64,000 nt of DNA from NCBI RefSeq assembly GCF_039538045.1, contig NZ_BAABBQ010000001.1, positions 456,001-520,000 of the forward strand, written 5' to 3'. Numbering within the stretch: position 1 is the first letter of the stretch; each line of letters begins with the position of its first letter. The position numbers were made by a program, and so were the translations under genes. Of this stretch, positions 51,551-60,955 are shown one piece after another. The notes beneath the pieces were generated by a model. The model worked only from the letters and a program-made list of their open reading frames with translations. It searched no databases and was not told the DNA's origin. This DNA comes from Sphingomonas swuensis. GTDB taxonomy: Bacteria > Pseudomonadota > Alphaproteobacteria > Sphingomonadales > Sphingomonadaceae.

Positions 51551-52212
51551 GCGGCGACCATCCGCTCGGCAAAGGCGAGCACCTCGGCCGGCCGCGTCGC
51601 GAGAACCTGTGCGCCAGCAGCGGTGAGCTCTGCGGAGTCATGGTAGCCCCACAAGGCGCCGATCGCGCCGCAGCCCGCCGCCCGCGCCATGCCCATGTCC
51701 CAGCCCGTGTCGCCGATCACCACGCTCCGCTCAGGACTCGCGCCGCACTCGGCCATGGCGGTGACGGCCATCGAGGGATGCGGCTTCGAAGGATGCCGGT
51801 CGGCGGTCTGCAGGGAGACGAAGCGGGCGTGGATGCCGTGGCTGGTCAGGCAGTGCCTGAGCCCGCGGTCGGACTTGCCCGTCGCCACCGCTAGGGTCCA
51901 GCCGCGCTTCTCAAGCGCGTCGAGCAGGTCGAGGATGCCCTCGTACAACGGCTCCTCGACCTCGCGCTGTCCGCGGAGGGTGACGAAGGCATCCTTGTAG
52001 GTGTCGGCGATGCGGTGGTGCCGCTCGCTCTCGAGCTCGGGGGCGAGCTGCTCCATTGCCTCGACGAGGGACAGGCCGATGACCTTCTGCGCCTGCTCGC
52101 GCGGCGGGAGGGTCAGTCCGTGATCGGCGAAGGCGAGGCCCAGCGCGCGGTGGATGGTGTTGCCGCTGTCGACGAGCGTCCCGTCGCAGTCGAAGATGGC
52201 GCAGCGATTCAC
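51547..52212 (-). CDS. HAD-IA family hydrolase, phosphoglycolate phosphatase-like
   Basis: A 221-residue phosphatase: motif I FDCDGTLVDSG, motif II ATGKSDRGL, motif III KPHPS and motif IV GDTGWDM. Such proteins act on small sugar or glycolate phosphates; the substrate here is unclear. GTG start overlaps the stop of the pseudouridine synthase gene (GTGA). Confidence 0.9.
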   Translation of the reverse strand: MNRCAIFDCDGTLVDSGNTIHRALGLAFADHGLTLPPREQAQKVIGLSLVEAMEQLAPELESERHHRIADTYKDAFVTLRGQREVEEPLYEGILDLLDALEKRGWTLAVATGKSDRGLRHCLTSHGIHARFVSLQTADRHPSKPHPSMAVTAMAECGASPERSVVIGDTGWDMGMARAAGCGAIGALWGYHDSAELTAAGAQVLATRPAEVLAFAERMVAA

Positions 52213-53366
52213 CGGCGCGGGCCCTTGGACCCGCCACCGCTTCGTCCCCCGCCGGCGCTGTTGCCACCGCGATTGCGACGCTCTCCCTTGCGCTCCTTGC
52301 GCGCGGTCTTGGCTGCAGCCGCCTGGCGGCGAGCGCGCACCTCGGGGCTCTTCGCCGGATCGGGCCGGTCGAGCGGCATATTGTCTCCGGCGCGGGCCTC
52401 GAAACCGAGGGTGGCGAGGGTCTCGGCGAAGTGGGTCGGAAGCTCGGCCGTGCCGTCGATCGGCTTGGCACCGCCCGGTGCGTCGATCTTGAGACGCCGT
52501 GCATGGAGGTGAAGCTTGCGGCTGATCCCGCCGGTCAGGAACGCTTCCGCCCCGCCATATTTGGCGTCGCCGACGATCGGATGCCCAAGGTGCGCCATGT
52601 GCGCGCGGAGCTGGTGCGTGCGACCGGTCAGGGGCTGGAGCTCGACCCAGGCCGTCCGTGTCCCGGCACGGTCGATGACCCGCCAGCGGGTGCGAGCGGG
52701 CGAGCCTTCCTCGCTGACGTGCATCTTCTCGCCGCCGGTGCCCGGCTGCTTGGCGAGCGGCGCGTCGATCAGCCCTTCGTCCTGGCTGAGGTCGCCGACG
52801 ACCAGCGCCCAGTAAACCTTGCGCGCGGTCCGTCCGGCGAAGCTCTTCGAGAAGAAGGCGGCGGCGCGAGCCGAGCGGGCGACCAACAGTACGCCGCTGG
52901 TGTCCTTGTCGAGACGATGAACCAGCTTGGGCCGCTGTCCGTCCTCGTCCTCCAGCCCCGACAGAAGGCGGTCGAGGTGCTTGTCGGTCTTGGTCCCGCC
53001 CTGCGTCGCGAGACCCGGCGGCTTGTTGAGCAGGAAGGCGTCGGGCGTCGACTGGATCACCATCTCGCGGACGAAGTCGCGCTCGTCGTCAGTCAGGGGA
53101 TCGACCGGGCGCTGCGGGCGCGCGGAGCGGTCGGGCACCGCCTCGGCGGCGGGCATACGGATTTGCTGCCCCGCCTCGATCCGGTCGCCCGGAGCTGCCT
53201 TGTTGCCATCGATCCGAAGCTGGCCGGTTCGCGCCCAGCGTGACACCAGGTTGAAGCTGACTTCCTCGCCCATGTGGCGCTTGAACCAGCGGTCGAGACG
53301 GATTCCGTCGTCGTCCGCCGCGACGGTGAAGGTGCGGGACTCGCCGCTGCTGGTCTCGCTGCTCAT
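52209..53366 (-). CDS. RluA-family pseudouridine synthase
   Basis: A 385-residue RNA pseudouridine synthase. N-terminal S4 domain (about 20-75) and a catalytic domain with Asp153 in HRLDKDTSGVLL. S4 plus this context suggests an RluC/RluD-type 23S rRNA enzyme. The last 40 residues are a low-complexity Arg/Gly/Ser tail, probably disordered and RNA-binding. First gene of the operon ending with ATP12. Confidence 0.93.
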   Translation of the reverse strand: MSSETSSGESRTFTVAADDDGIRLDRWFKRHMGEEVSFNLVSRWARTGQLRIDGNKAAPGDRIEAGQQIRMPAAEAVPDRSARPQRPVDPLTDDERDFVREMVIQSTPDAFLLNKPPGLATQGGTKTDKHLDRLLSGLEDEDGQRPKLVHRLDKDTSGVLLVARSARAAAFFSKSFAGRTARKVYWALVVGDLSQDEGLIDAPLAKQPGTGGEKMHVSEEGSPARTRWRVIDRAGTRTAWVELQPLTGRTHQLRAHMAHLGHPIVGDAKYGGAEAFLTGGISRKLHLHARRLKIDAPGGAKPIDGTAELPTHFAETLATLGFEARAGDNMPLDRPDPAKSPEVRARRQAAAAKTARKERKGERRNRGGNSAGGGRSGGGSKGPRR

Positions 53367-53390
53367 GGCGCCGCGCCCTAGCCGCTCGAC

Positions 53391-54650
53391 CTAGAGCGTG
53401 TCGAGGAGGTGGAGGACGAGCCCGACAAGGCCGCCGACCAGCGTGCCGTTGATCCGGATGTACTGGAGGTCGCGGCCGACCGCGGATTCGAGCCGGTCGG
53501 TGACCGTTCGCGCATCCCATCCGCGGATGGTGTCGCTGACGAGGCTGACGATCGAGCCCCCGTAGCTCGCCGCCATGCCGGCGACCGCTCGGCGGGCGAA
53601 CTGGTTGACCGCAGCACGGATTCGCGGATCGCCCTCGAGCGTCGCTCCGGCCGAGCGCAGGACTTCGCCCATCCGCCCGGCGAGCACCGCTTCGGGCGCC
53701 CGGGCCGCGGCGATGATTGACGCCCGCCCGCGCTGCCAAAGCCGGTCGAGCCACTGCGCGACCGAGCGGTTGGCGAGCAGTTCCTCCTTCCAGCCTTCGA
53801 CCCGCGCCCTTGTCTCGGGCTTGTGCTGGAGGTCGTGGGCGAGGGCGGTCAGCGCCTCGACCATCTTCTCGCGGACCGGATGGTCGGGATCGGTGCTCAT
53901 CTCGACGGTCAGCTTGCGGAGCCCGTCGAGGATTGCATCCGACAGTTTGTCGTCGAGCCCGGCCAGCCTGAGCACCCAGCTTGCCCGCTTTCGGACCATG
54001 TCGCGGATCAGCGGCTCGTTGGCGTCGAGCGCCCGGCTGAGCACCTTGATCGCCGCCTCGAGCATCGGCACGTGGCGATTGTCCTCGATCGCCGAGGCGA
54101 GCGCCGCGCCGAGCAGCGGCGCGACTTCGGTCCGGGCGATCTTGGCCGAGATCGCGCCCTTGACGATCCCGCCGAGCCGCTCGTCGTCAAGCGCCTCGAA
54201 CAGGTCCGCGATCAGCCGCGAGGCACCGCGGCGGATGCGGTTGCCGTCGGCGCTCGGAGCACTGAGGAAGCGACCCGCGGCGGCGGCGATATCGAGCCCG
54301 CGCATCCGTCGGGCGACCACCCGCGCGACGAGGAAATTGTCGCGGATGAAGGCCGCCAGCGTGAGGCCGATGCGGTCCTTGTTGCGCGGGATGATCGCCG
54401 TGTGCGGGATCGGCAGTCCGAGGGGATGGCGGAACAGCGCGGTGACCGCGAACCAGTCGGCCAGCCCGCCGACCATCGCCGCCTCGGCGAATGCCTTGAC
54501 GAAGGACAGCCACGGATAGCGCGGCTCGAGAGCGCGCGCGGTGATGAAGATCGCAGCCATCACGACCAGAAGGCCGGTGGCGACCACCTTCATCCCGGCG
54601 GCACCAGGCTGGGTCGGGTTGAAGCGGGCAAGTGGTCCGGAACGGGTCAT
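53391..54650 (-). CDS. DUF445 family membrane protein
   Basis: A 419-residue protein. The segment VGGLADWFAVTALFRHPLGL followed by PIPHTAIIPRNKDRIG is the DUF445 signature. One membrane helix near the N-terminus, a long helical middle and one near the C-terminus (GTLVGGLVGLVLHLLDTL). Function unknown, likely an envelope protein. 25 bases before the pseudouridine synthase start, same strand. Confidence 0.9.
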   Translation of the reverse strand: MTRSGPLARFNPTQPGAAGMKVVATGLLVVMAAIFITARALEPRYPWLSFVKAFAEAAMVGGLADWFAVTALFRHPLGLPIPHTAIIPRNKDRIGLTLAAFIRDNFLVARVVARRMRGLDIAAAAGRFLSAPSADGNRIRRGASRLIADLFEALDDERLGGIVKGAISAKIARTEVAPLLGAALASAIEDNRHVPMLEAAIKVLSRALDANEPLIRDMVRKRASWVLRLAGLDDKLSDAILDGLRKLTVEMSTDPDHPVREKMVEALTALAHDLQHKPETRARVEGWKEELLANRSVAQWLDRLWQRGRASIIAAARAPEAVLAGRMGEVLRSAGATLEGDPRIRAAVNQFARRAVAGMAASYGGSIVSLVSDTIRGWDARTVTDRLESAVGRDLQYIRINGTLVGGLVGLVLHLLDTL

Positions 54651-54684
54651 TCAGCCACTAGAATAGCCGAATGGCGGCTCCGGT

Positions 54685-57600
54685 TCACTCCGCCGGCTGC
54701 GCGATCGTGGCCGGCGGCCGCTTGGGACGGATCTCCACACCGGAATCGGGCATCTCGTGCGCGCTCGCCCGGAGGTGCCGCCCGAGCTTGCGCCCGATCC
54801 ACTGCTCCATGTCGATCGCCATGCTGAAATAGGCCGGGACCAGCAGCAGCGTGAGGAAGGTCGACAGGATGAGGCCGCCGATCACCGTCACGCCCATTGG
54901 CGCACGCCAGCTGCCGTCGCCGGTCAGCGAGAGCGCGATCGGGACCATGCCCGCGACCATCGCCACCGTGGTCATCACGATCGGCTGGGCACGCTTGTGC
55001 CCGGCCTCGACGATGGCATCCTCCTTGGTCATCCCATGGTCCATCATCTCGACCGCGAAATCGACCAGAAGGATCGAGTTCTTGGCGACGATGCCGAGCA
55101 GCATCAGGAGTCCGATGAAGACAGGAAGGCTGAGCGGCTGGCCGGCGATGTGGAGCGCGATCACCGCACCGAGCGGCGCCAGCAGCAGCGAGCCGAGGTT
55201 GACCAGCGGCGCCAGGAAGCGGCGATAGAGCAGCACCAGCACCGCGAACACCAGCGCAATTCCGGCCATGACCGCGATCACGAAGTTCTGGATCAGCTCG
55301 CCCTGCCACTTCTGTTCGCCAAGCGACATCTGCTGGACGCCCTCGGGCAGGTTCTTGACGGTCGGAAGCTCGTTGACCTTCTTCCAGGCGTCGCCGCTGA
55401 CGAGGCCCGGAGCGAGGTCGGCGCCGACCGCAATGCGGTAGAGCTGGTTGGTGCGGTTGACGGTGATCGGGCCCGAACCGAAGCTGATCTCCGCCACCGA
55501 CTTCAGCGGGACGGAGCCGCCGCTTGCGGTCGGCACCGGCAGGTTCTCGAGCGTCGAGATGTCGCGTCGCTCGGACTGGTCGAGGCTGACGATGATCGGC
55601 ACCTGGCGATCGCTCAGCGAGAAGCGCGCGCTGTTCTGGGCGATGTCGCCGATGGTCGCGATGCGGATGGTCGAGGCCAGCGCGCTCGTGCTCACGCCGA
55701 GGTCGGCGGCAAGGTCGAAGCGCGGCTTGATCCGAATCTCGGGACGGACGTTGTCGCCTTGGACGCGCGGCGCGACCAGTTCGCGCAGCCTGCCCATCTC
55801 GTCCTCGATCTGGTTGGCGGCCTGACGCAGTTTGATCGGGTCATCACCGCCCAGATAAAGGGTAACCGGACGGCCGCCGCCGCCGGGTCCGCCGCCGCCC
55901 TGGCTGAGGAAGTTGACCTGCGCATCGGGAACCTTGGCGAGCAGCGGCGTGATCTGCCGCTCGATCTCGAAGCTCTTGAGCTCGCGGTCCTTCTTGTAGA
56001 CGACGTTGAGGAACGCCGCGCCGGTGAAGCTGCGCTGGAAGACGTTCTCGACGTTCGGGTCCTGGCGGACGATGTCGCGGACCTGCTCGGTAACCACCTT
56101 GGTCCGGTTGAGCGTGCTTCCCGGGGGCATGCCGATGCGGATGGTGCTGCTCGGCTGGTCGGTCTCGGGCTGGAAGGCCATCGACAGGGTCATGACGCCC
56201 AAGGCGGTCGCGCCGAGGATGGCGAATCCCGCGACGACGGTCACCCAGCGGTGCCGCAGCGTCCACTTGAGCGTGTCGAGATAGCGGTCCATCCACTTGC
56301 CCGAGGCATGCTCCTGGATGCCGCCGCTCTTGAGGAAGTAGGCCGCCATCAATGGCGTGATCATTCGCGCCACGAGCAGGCTCATGAACACCGCGAGGAC
56401 GACGGTGTACCCGAAGTTGCGGAAGAACTGGCCCGAGATCCCCGGCATCAGCGCCACGGGCAGGAACACCGCGACGATCGACATGGTGGTGGCGAGCACC
56501 GCCAGACCGATCTCGTCGGCGGCGTCGATCGAGGCCTGGAAGGCGCTCTTGCCCATGCGCATGTGGCGGACGATGTTCTCGATCTCGACGATCGCATCGT
56601 CGACCAGGACGCCCGCGACCAGCGCCAGCGCGAGCAGCGACAGGAAGTTGAGGTTGATCCCCATCAGGTCCATGAACCAGAAGGCCGGGATCGCGGAGAG
56701 CGGGATGGCAATGGCCGAGATAACCGTTGCGCGGACGTCGCGGAGGAAAAGGAACACGACCAGAACCGCCAGCGCCGCGCCTTCCATCAGCGCGTGCATC
56801 GACGAGCTGTACTGGCCCTTGGTGTAGTCGACGCTGTTGTTGACCTCGACGAACTTGACCCGGGGATCCTCCTTTTCGATCTTCCGGAGTTCGGCCCAGG
56901 TGTTGTCATAGGCGGTGACGACCGACGCGCCCTTGGCACGGGCGACGTTGAAGCTGACCACCGGATTGTCGCCGAGCACCGCCGAGGAGCGCGGTTCGGC
57001 CGAGGCGTCGCGCACCTGCGCGATGTCGGCAAGGCGGACGAAGCGGCCACCGGGAAGCGCGATCTGGGTGTTGGCGAGCGCGGCGGCACTGTCGGCATTG
57101 CCGAGCACGCGAACGGTCTGCTCCGAGCCGGCGATCTCGGCTCGGCCGCCCGGCGCGTCGAGATTGATCGCACGCAGCTGCTGGTTGACCTGCGCCGCGG
57201 TGATGCCCTGCGCCTGCAGTGCTGCCGGATCGAGGACGACCCGGATCTGGCGCTCGACGCCGCCTTCGCGGGTGACCTGCGCGATCCCGGCCTGGCCAAG
57301 CAGGCGACGCGAGATCTTGTTGTCGACGTACCAGCTGAGCTCGGGAAGGCTCATGTCGGTCGCCTCGACAGCGATGAAGACGAAGCCGTCGCCACCGAAA
57401 TTGACCCGGCTCACCTGCGGCTCGAGGATGCCCTCCGGAAGGTCGCTTCGGATCTGGTCGATCGCCGCCTTGATGTCATTGACCGCCCGGTCGGTCGGCG
57501 TTCCGATCTTGAACTGGATGAAGGTGTTGCTGTTGCCTTCGCGGACGTCCGAGTTGATCTCGTCGACGCCCTCGACCCCGCGGACGGCCGCCTCGACCTT

Positions 57601-57804
57601 CTGGGTGACCTGGTTGACCATCTCCGACGGGGCGGCGCCCGGCTGGGCGATGACGACGTTGGCCGCGGGGAAGTCGATGTCTGGATTGTCCGTGACCTCC
57701 ATTGTCTTGAAGGCATAGATGCCCGTCAGCAGAAGCGCGATGAACAGGACGATGGGCGGCACCGGGTTGCGGATGCACCAGGCCGAGATGTTGCGGAAAC
57801 TCAT
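54685..57804 (-). CDS. RND-family efflux permease
   Basis: A 1039-residue inner-membrane drug/proton antiporter of the AcrB/MexF type: twelve membrane helices in two halves, each followed by a large periplasmic loop. The TM4 proton-relay pair is in GVLVDDAIVEIENIV. The N-terminus MSFRNISAWCIRNPVPPIVLF differs from AcrB itself and resembles MexQ/BpeF-like subgroups. Pairs with the adaptor gene upstream (50-base gap). No TolC-like outer-membrane gene and no regulator in the window. Confidence 0.95.
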   Translation of the reverse strand: MSFRNISAWCIRNPVPPIVLFIALLLTGIYAFKTMEVTDNPDIDFPAANVVIAQPGAAPSEMVNQVTQKVEAAVRGVEGVDEINSDVREGNSNTFIQFKIGTPTDRAVNDIKAAIDQIRSDLPEGILEPQVSRVNFGGDGFVFIAVEATDMSLPELSWYVDNKISRRLLGQAGIAQVTREGGVERQIRVVLDPAALQAQGITAAQVNQQLRAINLDAPGGRAEIAGSEQTVRVLGNADSAAALANTQIALPGGRFVRLADIAQVRDASAEPRSSAVLGDNPVVSFNVARAKGASVVTAYDNTWAELRKIEKEDPRVKFVEVNNSVDYTKGQYSSSMHALMEGAALAVLVVFLFLRDVRATVISAIAIPLSAIPAFWFMDLMGINLNFLSLLALALVAGVLVDDAIVEIENIVRHMRMGKSAFQASIDAADEIGLAVLATTMSIVAVFLPVALMPGISGQFFRNFGYTVVLAVFMSLLVARMITPLMAAYFLKSGGIQEHASGKWMDRYLDTLKWTLRHRWVTVVAGFAILGATALGVMTLSMAFQPETDQPSSTIRIGMPPGSTLNRTKVVTEQVRDIVRQDPNVENVFQRSFTGAAFLNVVYKKDRELKSFEIERQITPLLAKVPDAQVNFLSQGGGGPGGGGRPVTLYLGGDDPIKLRQAANQIEDEMGRLRELVAPRVQGDNVRPEIRIKPRFDLAADLGVSTSALASTIRIATIGDIAQNSARFSLSDRQVPIIVSLDQSERRDISTLENLPVPTASGGSVPLKSVAEISFGSGPITVNRTNQLYRIAVGADLAPGLVSGDAWKKVNELPTVKNLPEGVQQMSLGEQKWQGELIQNFVIAVMAGIALVFAVLVLLYRRFLAPLVNLGSLLLAPLGAVIALHIAGQPLSLPVFIGLLMLLGIVAKNSILLVDFAVEMMDHGMTKEDAIVEAGHKRAQPIVMTTVAMVAGMVPIALSLTGDGSWRAPMGVTVIGGLILSTFLTLLLVPAYFSMAIDMEQWIGRKLGRHLRASAHEMPDSGVEIRPKRPPATIAQPAE

Positions 57805-57854
57805 GGGTCTTCCTGTCCTGATCGGGACCGAACGGGCGCGTTGGCGCGCGCCGC

Positions 57855-59054
57855 TCAGTTGGCCGCTGCCTGCCGCCTGGGATTGACCTTCTGGCCGGGG
57901 TTGAGGAACGGACCGGCCGAGACGACCACGACTTCCTGACCGTTGAGCCCGCCGAGGATCGAGACGCCGCTGTCGTCGACCGCGCCGATCTTCACGTTGC
58001 GCCGCTCCGCCTCGTTGCAGTCGTTGATGATGAAGACGTAATTGCCCTCGTCGTCAGCCAGCACCGCGCTCTGCGGAAGCAGGGGAGCGGTCGTCGCGCC
58101 CGCCGAGATGCGCGCCTCGGCGAAACCGCCCGGGCGGATGCCTGGGCCATACGGAATGGCAATCCGGACTTCGCCCTGACGGCTGTTCGGGTCGATCACC
58201 GGGGCGACCTGCCAGATCGAGCCGGACACGCTTCCACTCGACCCGATCGGGGTCACGCTGGCGGGCATTCCGACCCGGACCTTGGCGATGTCCTGTTGGC
58301 TGAGCTGCGCCCGCATTTCCATCTCGCCGCCACGGGCGAGGCGAAACAGGCCCTGGCTGCCCGGTCCGATGACCTGGCCGACTTCGAGATTGCGCTGAAG
58401 GACGAGGCCCGCGCTCGGCGCGGTGATGTCGAGGAGGCCGATGCCCGCGCGGGTCGCGCCGAGCTGGGCCTGGGCGACGCGGACCTGGGCCTGCGCCTGG
58501 TCGCGAGCGGCCCGCTTGCGGTCGAGGTCGGCCTTGGAGACGAAGCCGCGGCCGACGAGCGCCGCCGAGCGGTCATATTCGTTCTGGGCCAGCGCCGCGC
58601 TGGCGCGGGCCGATTCTACCGCGGCGGACAGCTGGGCACTGGTCTGCGCCTGCACCGAGCGGTCGACGGTGGCGAGAACCTGCCCCGCGCGCACCCAGGT
58701 GCCGGCATCGACCAGCACCGCGGTCACCCGTCCGCCCTGTCCGGCGGCTCCGACCGGCTGGTCGCGGCGGGCGGCGAGGGCGCCGCTCGCGGTGATGATG
58801 CTCGCGACCTGGCTGCGACCGGGGACGATCACCGAGACGGTCGGGACCTGGCCGCCGCGCTTGCCCTGGCCGGCGGCGGCGGTGCCGCTCCCGGCGGCCG
58901 GGGTGCTCTGGTCGCTTCCCCGCGAGAAGAAGAAGTAGGCGAGGCCAAGAACCAGGATCCCGACCACCGCGGCGAGGATCAGATTCCGGCGGCGCCGGCT
59001 GTCATCCACCACGACAATCGTTTCGTCCCGCTCAAACCGGGTCTCGCGATTCAT
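57855..59054 (-). CDS. RND efflux periplasmic adaptor (membrane fusion protein)
   Basis: A 399-residue protein. N-terminal anchor helix (about residues 24-46), lipoyl halves with GALAARRDQPVGAAGQGGRV and GTWVRAGQVLATV, a helical hairpin (about 125-195), and beta-barrel/MP domains. It links the permease to an outer-membrane channel. ATG at 59054 has GAAGG in reach; GTG at 59060 would add two residues. Confidence 0.94.
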   Translation of the reverse strand: MNRETRFERDETIVVVDDSRRRRNLILAAVVGILVLGLAYFFFSRGSDQSTPAAGSGTAAAGQGKRGGQVPTVSVIVPGRSQVASIITASGALAARRDQPVGAAGQGGRVTAVLVDAGTWVRAGQVLATVDRSVQAQTSAQLSAAVESARASAALAQNEYDRSAALVGRGFVSKADLDRKRAARDQAQAQVRVAQAQLGATRAGIGLLDITAPSAGLVLQRNLEVGQVIGPGSQGLFRLARGGEMEMRAQLSQQDIAKVRVGMPASVTPIGSSGSVSGSIWQVAPVIDPNSRQGEVRIAIPYGPGIRPGGFAEARISAGATTAPLLPQSAVLADDEGNYVFIINDCNEAERRNVKIGAVDDSGVSILGGLNGQEVVVVSAGPFLNPGQKVNPRRQAAAN

Positions 59055-59103
59055 GCCCACACCTTCTCTTTTCCGGTCACGACTCTCTGGCCGCTCAAAG
59101 GCT

Positions 59104-59132
59104 GTATTAGCCTAGTAAGTCACTACGCGCAA
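59104..59132 (-). promoter_or_regulatory. Promoter and palindromic operator of the RND pump
   Basis: Minus strand: TTGCGC (59127-59132), 17 bases, TAATAC (59104-59109). Between them lies an imperfect 13-base palindrome, TAGTAAGTCACTA on the plus strand (59113-59125), where a TetR-type repressor dimer could block transcription. Confidence 0.4.
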
Positions 59133-59260
59133 CACAGGACGGCCCTGCTTCAAGCGCAAGCGCCATTCGACCAACGGTCCGATGGGCACCGCGAAAAGGT
59201 CATTGCCGAGCCCCGTAGATGGCGGTTAGCGTTTCTCCTGACAACCGCAGGGAGAATGTG

Positions 59261-59524
59261 ATGCTTGCCGATCATGGCTGGTTTATGTGGATCATCATCG
59301 GCCTCGTCGCCGGTGGTATTGCCAAGCTGTTGATGCCGGGCCGCGATCCGGGTGGCTGCATCATCACCATCCTGCTCGGGATCGGCGGCGCGATGCTCGC
59401 CGGCGCGCTCGGGCGCGTGCTCGGCGTCTACCGGGATCCGGGCGACGGAGCGAGCTGGATCGCCGCGATCATCGGCGCGGTGCTGATCCTCTTCATCTAC
59501 CGCCTCGTGCTGAAGCGGCGCTGA
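59261..59524 (+). CDS. GlsB/YeaQ/YmgE family membrane protein
   Basis: An 87-residue protein with three membrane segments and glycine zippers: GLVAGGIAKLLMPGRDPGGC then ILLGIGGAMLAGALG, as in the transglycosylase-associated (stress-response) family. AGGGAGA precedes the ATG at 59261. Function unproved. First of three related genes in 0.9 kb. Confidence 0.88.
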   Translation: MLADHGWFMWIIIGLVAGGIAKLLMPGRDPGGCIITILLGIGGAMLAGALGRVLGVYRDPGDGASWIAAIIGAVLILFIYRLVLKRR

Positions 59525-59525
59525 T

Positions 59526-59804
59526 CTAGGGCCGGCGAAGGTCCAGGCGGCGGAGCAGCACGCCCGCCGCCAGCAACAGGATCGCGCCGAGCAGCGACAG
59601 CAGTAACGCCGGAAGCGAGAAGCCGGTCGGCTCCACTGGGCCGGCGAGGATCGGAGTCACCAGCAAGGCACCGAGGACGGCGCCGACGATTCCGAGCCCA
59701 ACCATGGTCAGCACTTCGCGCGGCGTGCTGCTGGCGACCATCACGCTGACGAGCCAGCCGAGCAATGCTCCGGCAAGCAGAAGCAGGATCCAGGTCAGCG
59801 GCAT
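59526..59804 (-). CDS. GlsB/YeaQ-like membrane protein, divergent member
   Basis: A 92-residue hydrophobic protein with two or three membrane segments and Gly motifs (LAGALLGWLVSVMV, GIVGAVLGALLV). It lacks the GRDPGG segment of the +strand paralogue but has the same length and layout. Convergent with it, 1 base apart. Confidence 0.75.
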   Translation of the reverse strand: MPLTWILLLLAGALLGWLVSVMVASSTPREVLTMVGLGIVGAVLGALLVTPILAGPVEPTGFSLPALLLSLLGAILLLAAGVLLRRLDLRRP

Positions 59805-59881
59805 CGATGGGGCTCCTCATGCGGCAAGGGCCGCGCACCCTCTCGGATGCACGACCCTCACGGTAATCGATGTGGTGCTGT

Positions 59882-60151
59882 TTAGCGGACGCGGCCGCGA
59901 CGCACCAGATTGACGATCGCCAGCAGGATGATCGCGCCAAGCAGCGAGACCAGGATGTTGGGGAGCGACAGCGGAGCGTCGGTGATCGACCCGCCACCGA
60001 GCAGCGGCGCGAGCAGGAAGCGGCCGAGCAGTGCGCCAAGGATACCGACGATCACGTTGAGCAGGATGCCCTGCTGCGCGTCGGTGCGCATGACGATGCT
60101 CGCCAGCCAGCCCAAAATGCCGCCGACGATGATGATGATAATCCAGTCCAT
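59882..60151 (-). CDS. GlsB/YeaQ/YmgE family membrane protein
   Basis: An 89-residue protein with GGILGWLASIVMRTDAQQG and NVIVGILGALLGRFLL, the family core, then a C-terminal helix ending in Arg residues. AGGAGG lies 6 bases before the ATG at 60151. Third member of the cluster. Confidence 0.87.
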   Translation of the reverse strand: MDWIIIIIVGGILGWLASIVMRTDAQQGILLNVIVGILGALLGRFLLAPLLGGGSITDAPLSLPNILVSLLGAIILLAIVNLVRRGRVR

Positions 60152-60281
60152 GCGTTCCCTCCTGTAGTCCGTCCGTGCGTGCCCGCCGGACGGTTCTTGC
60201 GGCATCAAGACGCGGCAAGGCGTTGTCTTGTTCCGATGAGGGAACGGCGCGAGGGCCGTGTCGGTTCCGTAACGGGTGCGA

Positions 60282-60581
60282 TCAGTATCGCTGCTGGCGC
60301 TCGTAGACCTGGCGATAGTGCTGGATCCGCGTCACCCGGAGACCCGGCATTCCGCTCCGATCCACGGCCCGCTGCCAACTCGCGAATTCCTCGAGGCTGA
60401 GGTTGTAGCGCTGGCAGACCTCGTCGACCGTCAGCAGCCCGCCGGCGACCGCGGCGACCACTTCGGCCTTGCGGCGGACCACCCACCGGGTGGTGGAGGG
60501 AGGAGGAAGCGTCTCCAGCGTGAGCGGCTCGCCAAGGGGGCCGATCACCTGATGGGGACGAAACTTCTGGTTCTCTAGCAT
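60282..60581 (-). CDS. sciP: CtrA inhibitor SciP (DUF1153)
   Basis: A 99-residue helix-turn-helix protein. VIGPLGEPLTLETLPPP and TRWVVRRKAEVVAAVAGGLL, then VDEVCQRYNLSLEEFASWQ and LRVTRIQHYRQ, match DUF1153/SciP closely. In Caulobacter SciP binds CtrA and blocks transcription of CtrA-dependent genes in late cell cycle. Start at 60581 is backed by GAGGAA; 23 further residues are open upstream. Monocistronic, divergent from mnmA. Confidence 0.93.
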   Translation of the reverse strand: MLENQKFRPHQVIGPLGEPLTLETLPPPSTTRWVVRRKAEVVAAVAGGLLTVDEVCQRYNLSLEEFASWQRAVDRSGMPGLRVTRIQHYRQVYERQQRY

Positions 60582-60892
60582 TGCTTCCTCGGACGACGAT
60601 GGTTCGTGGTGGCTTGTTGTCCCTGACTTACCGCCGACCCTCTCAAGCAATTGTGAAGTCCGCTGGTAAACGAACCCGTCATGATTGGCGCCGCGGCGGC
60701 AAAGGCGCCGAGGCGACTGCCCCTGCGAACCGTGCCGCCACCCACCAGCAGGGCGACCACCGCATCGAGTCGTGCCCGGGCATCGCCAACGGGGCCGAGG
60801 CTCTCCAGGACCGTTCCAAGCTCGTCAGAGCGAAGCGCGGCCGCCTGGGTCCAATTGTTGCTCAGCTCCGCCAACTCGCCGTCACCCTCCAT
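60575..60892 (-). CDS. Possible small gene between sciP and mnmA
   Basis: A 105-codon minus-strand frame (ATG at 60892) fills most of the 374-base gap between sciP and mnmA and ends overlapping the sciP start. The first 60 codons have the high third-position GC of real genes; the last 30 do not. No ribosome site and no recognised family. If it is not a gene, the gap has no other feature I can support. Confidence 0.3.
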   Translation of the reverse strand: MEGDGELAELSNNWTQAAALRSDELGTVLESLGPVGDARARLDAVVALLVGGGTVRRGSRLGAFAAAAPIMTGSFTSGLHNCLRGSAVSQGQQATTNHRRPRKQC

Positions 60893-60955
60893 CACGTGGC
60901 GCCATGGCTCAGGCACTAGCGGAAGAGGGTGAATGCCGAGTAAAGAACCGCCGCG

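Noticed and set aside
54757..57939. 1060-codon plus-strand frame opposite the RND permease
   Set aside because: Mirror image of a well-conserved gene; the translated product is low-complexity and charged, without any motif.
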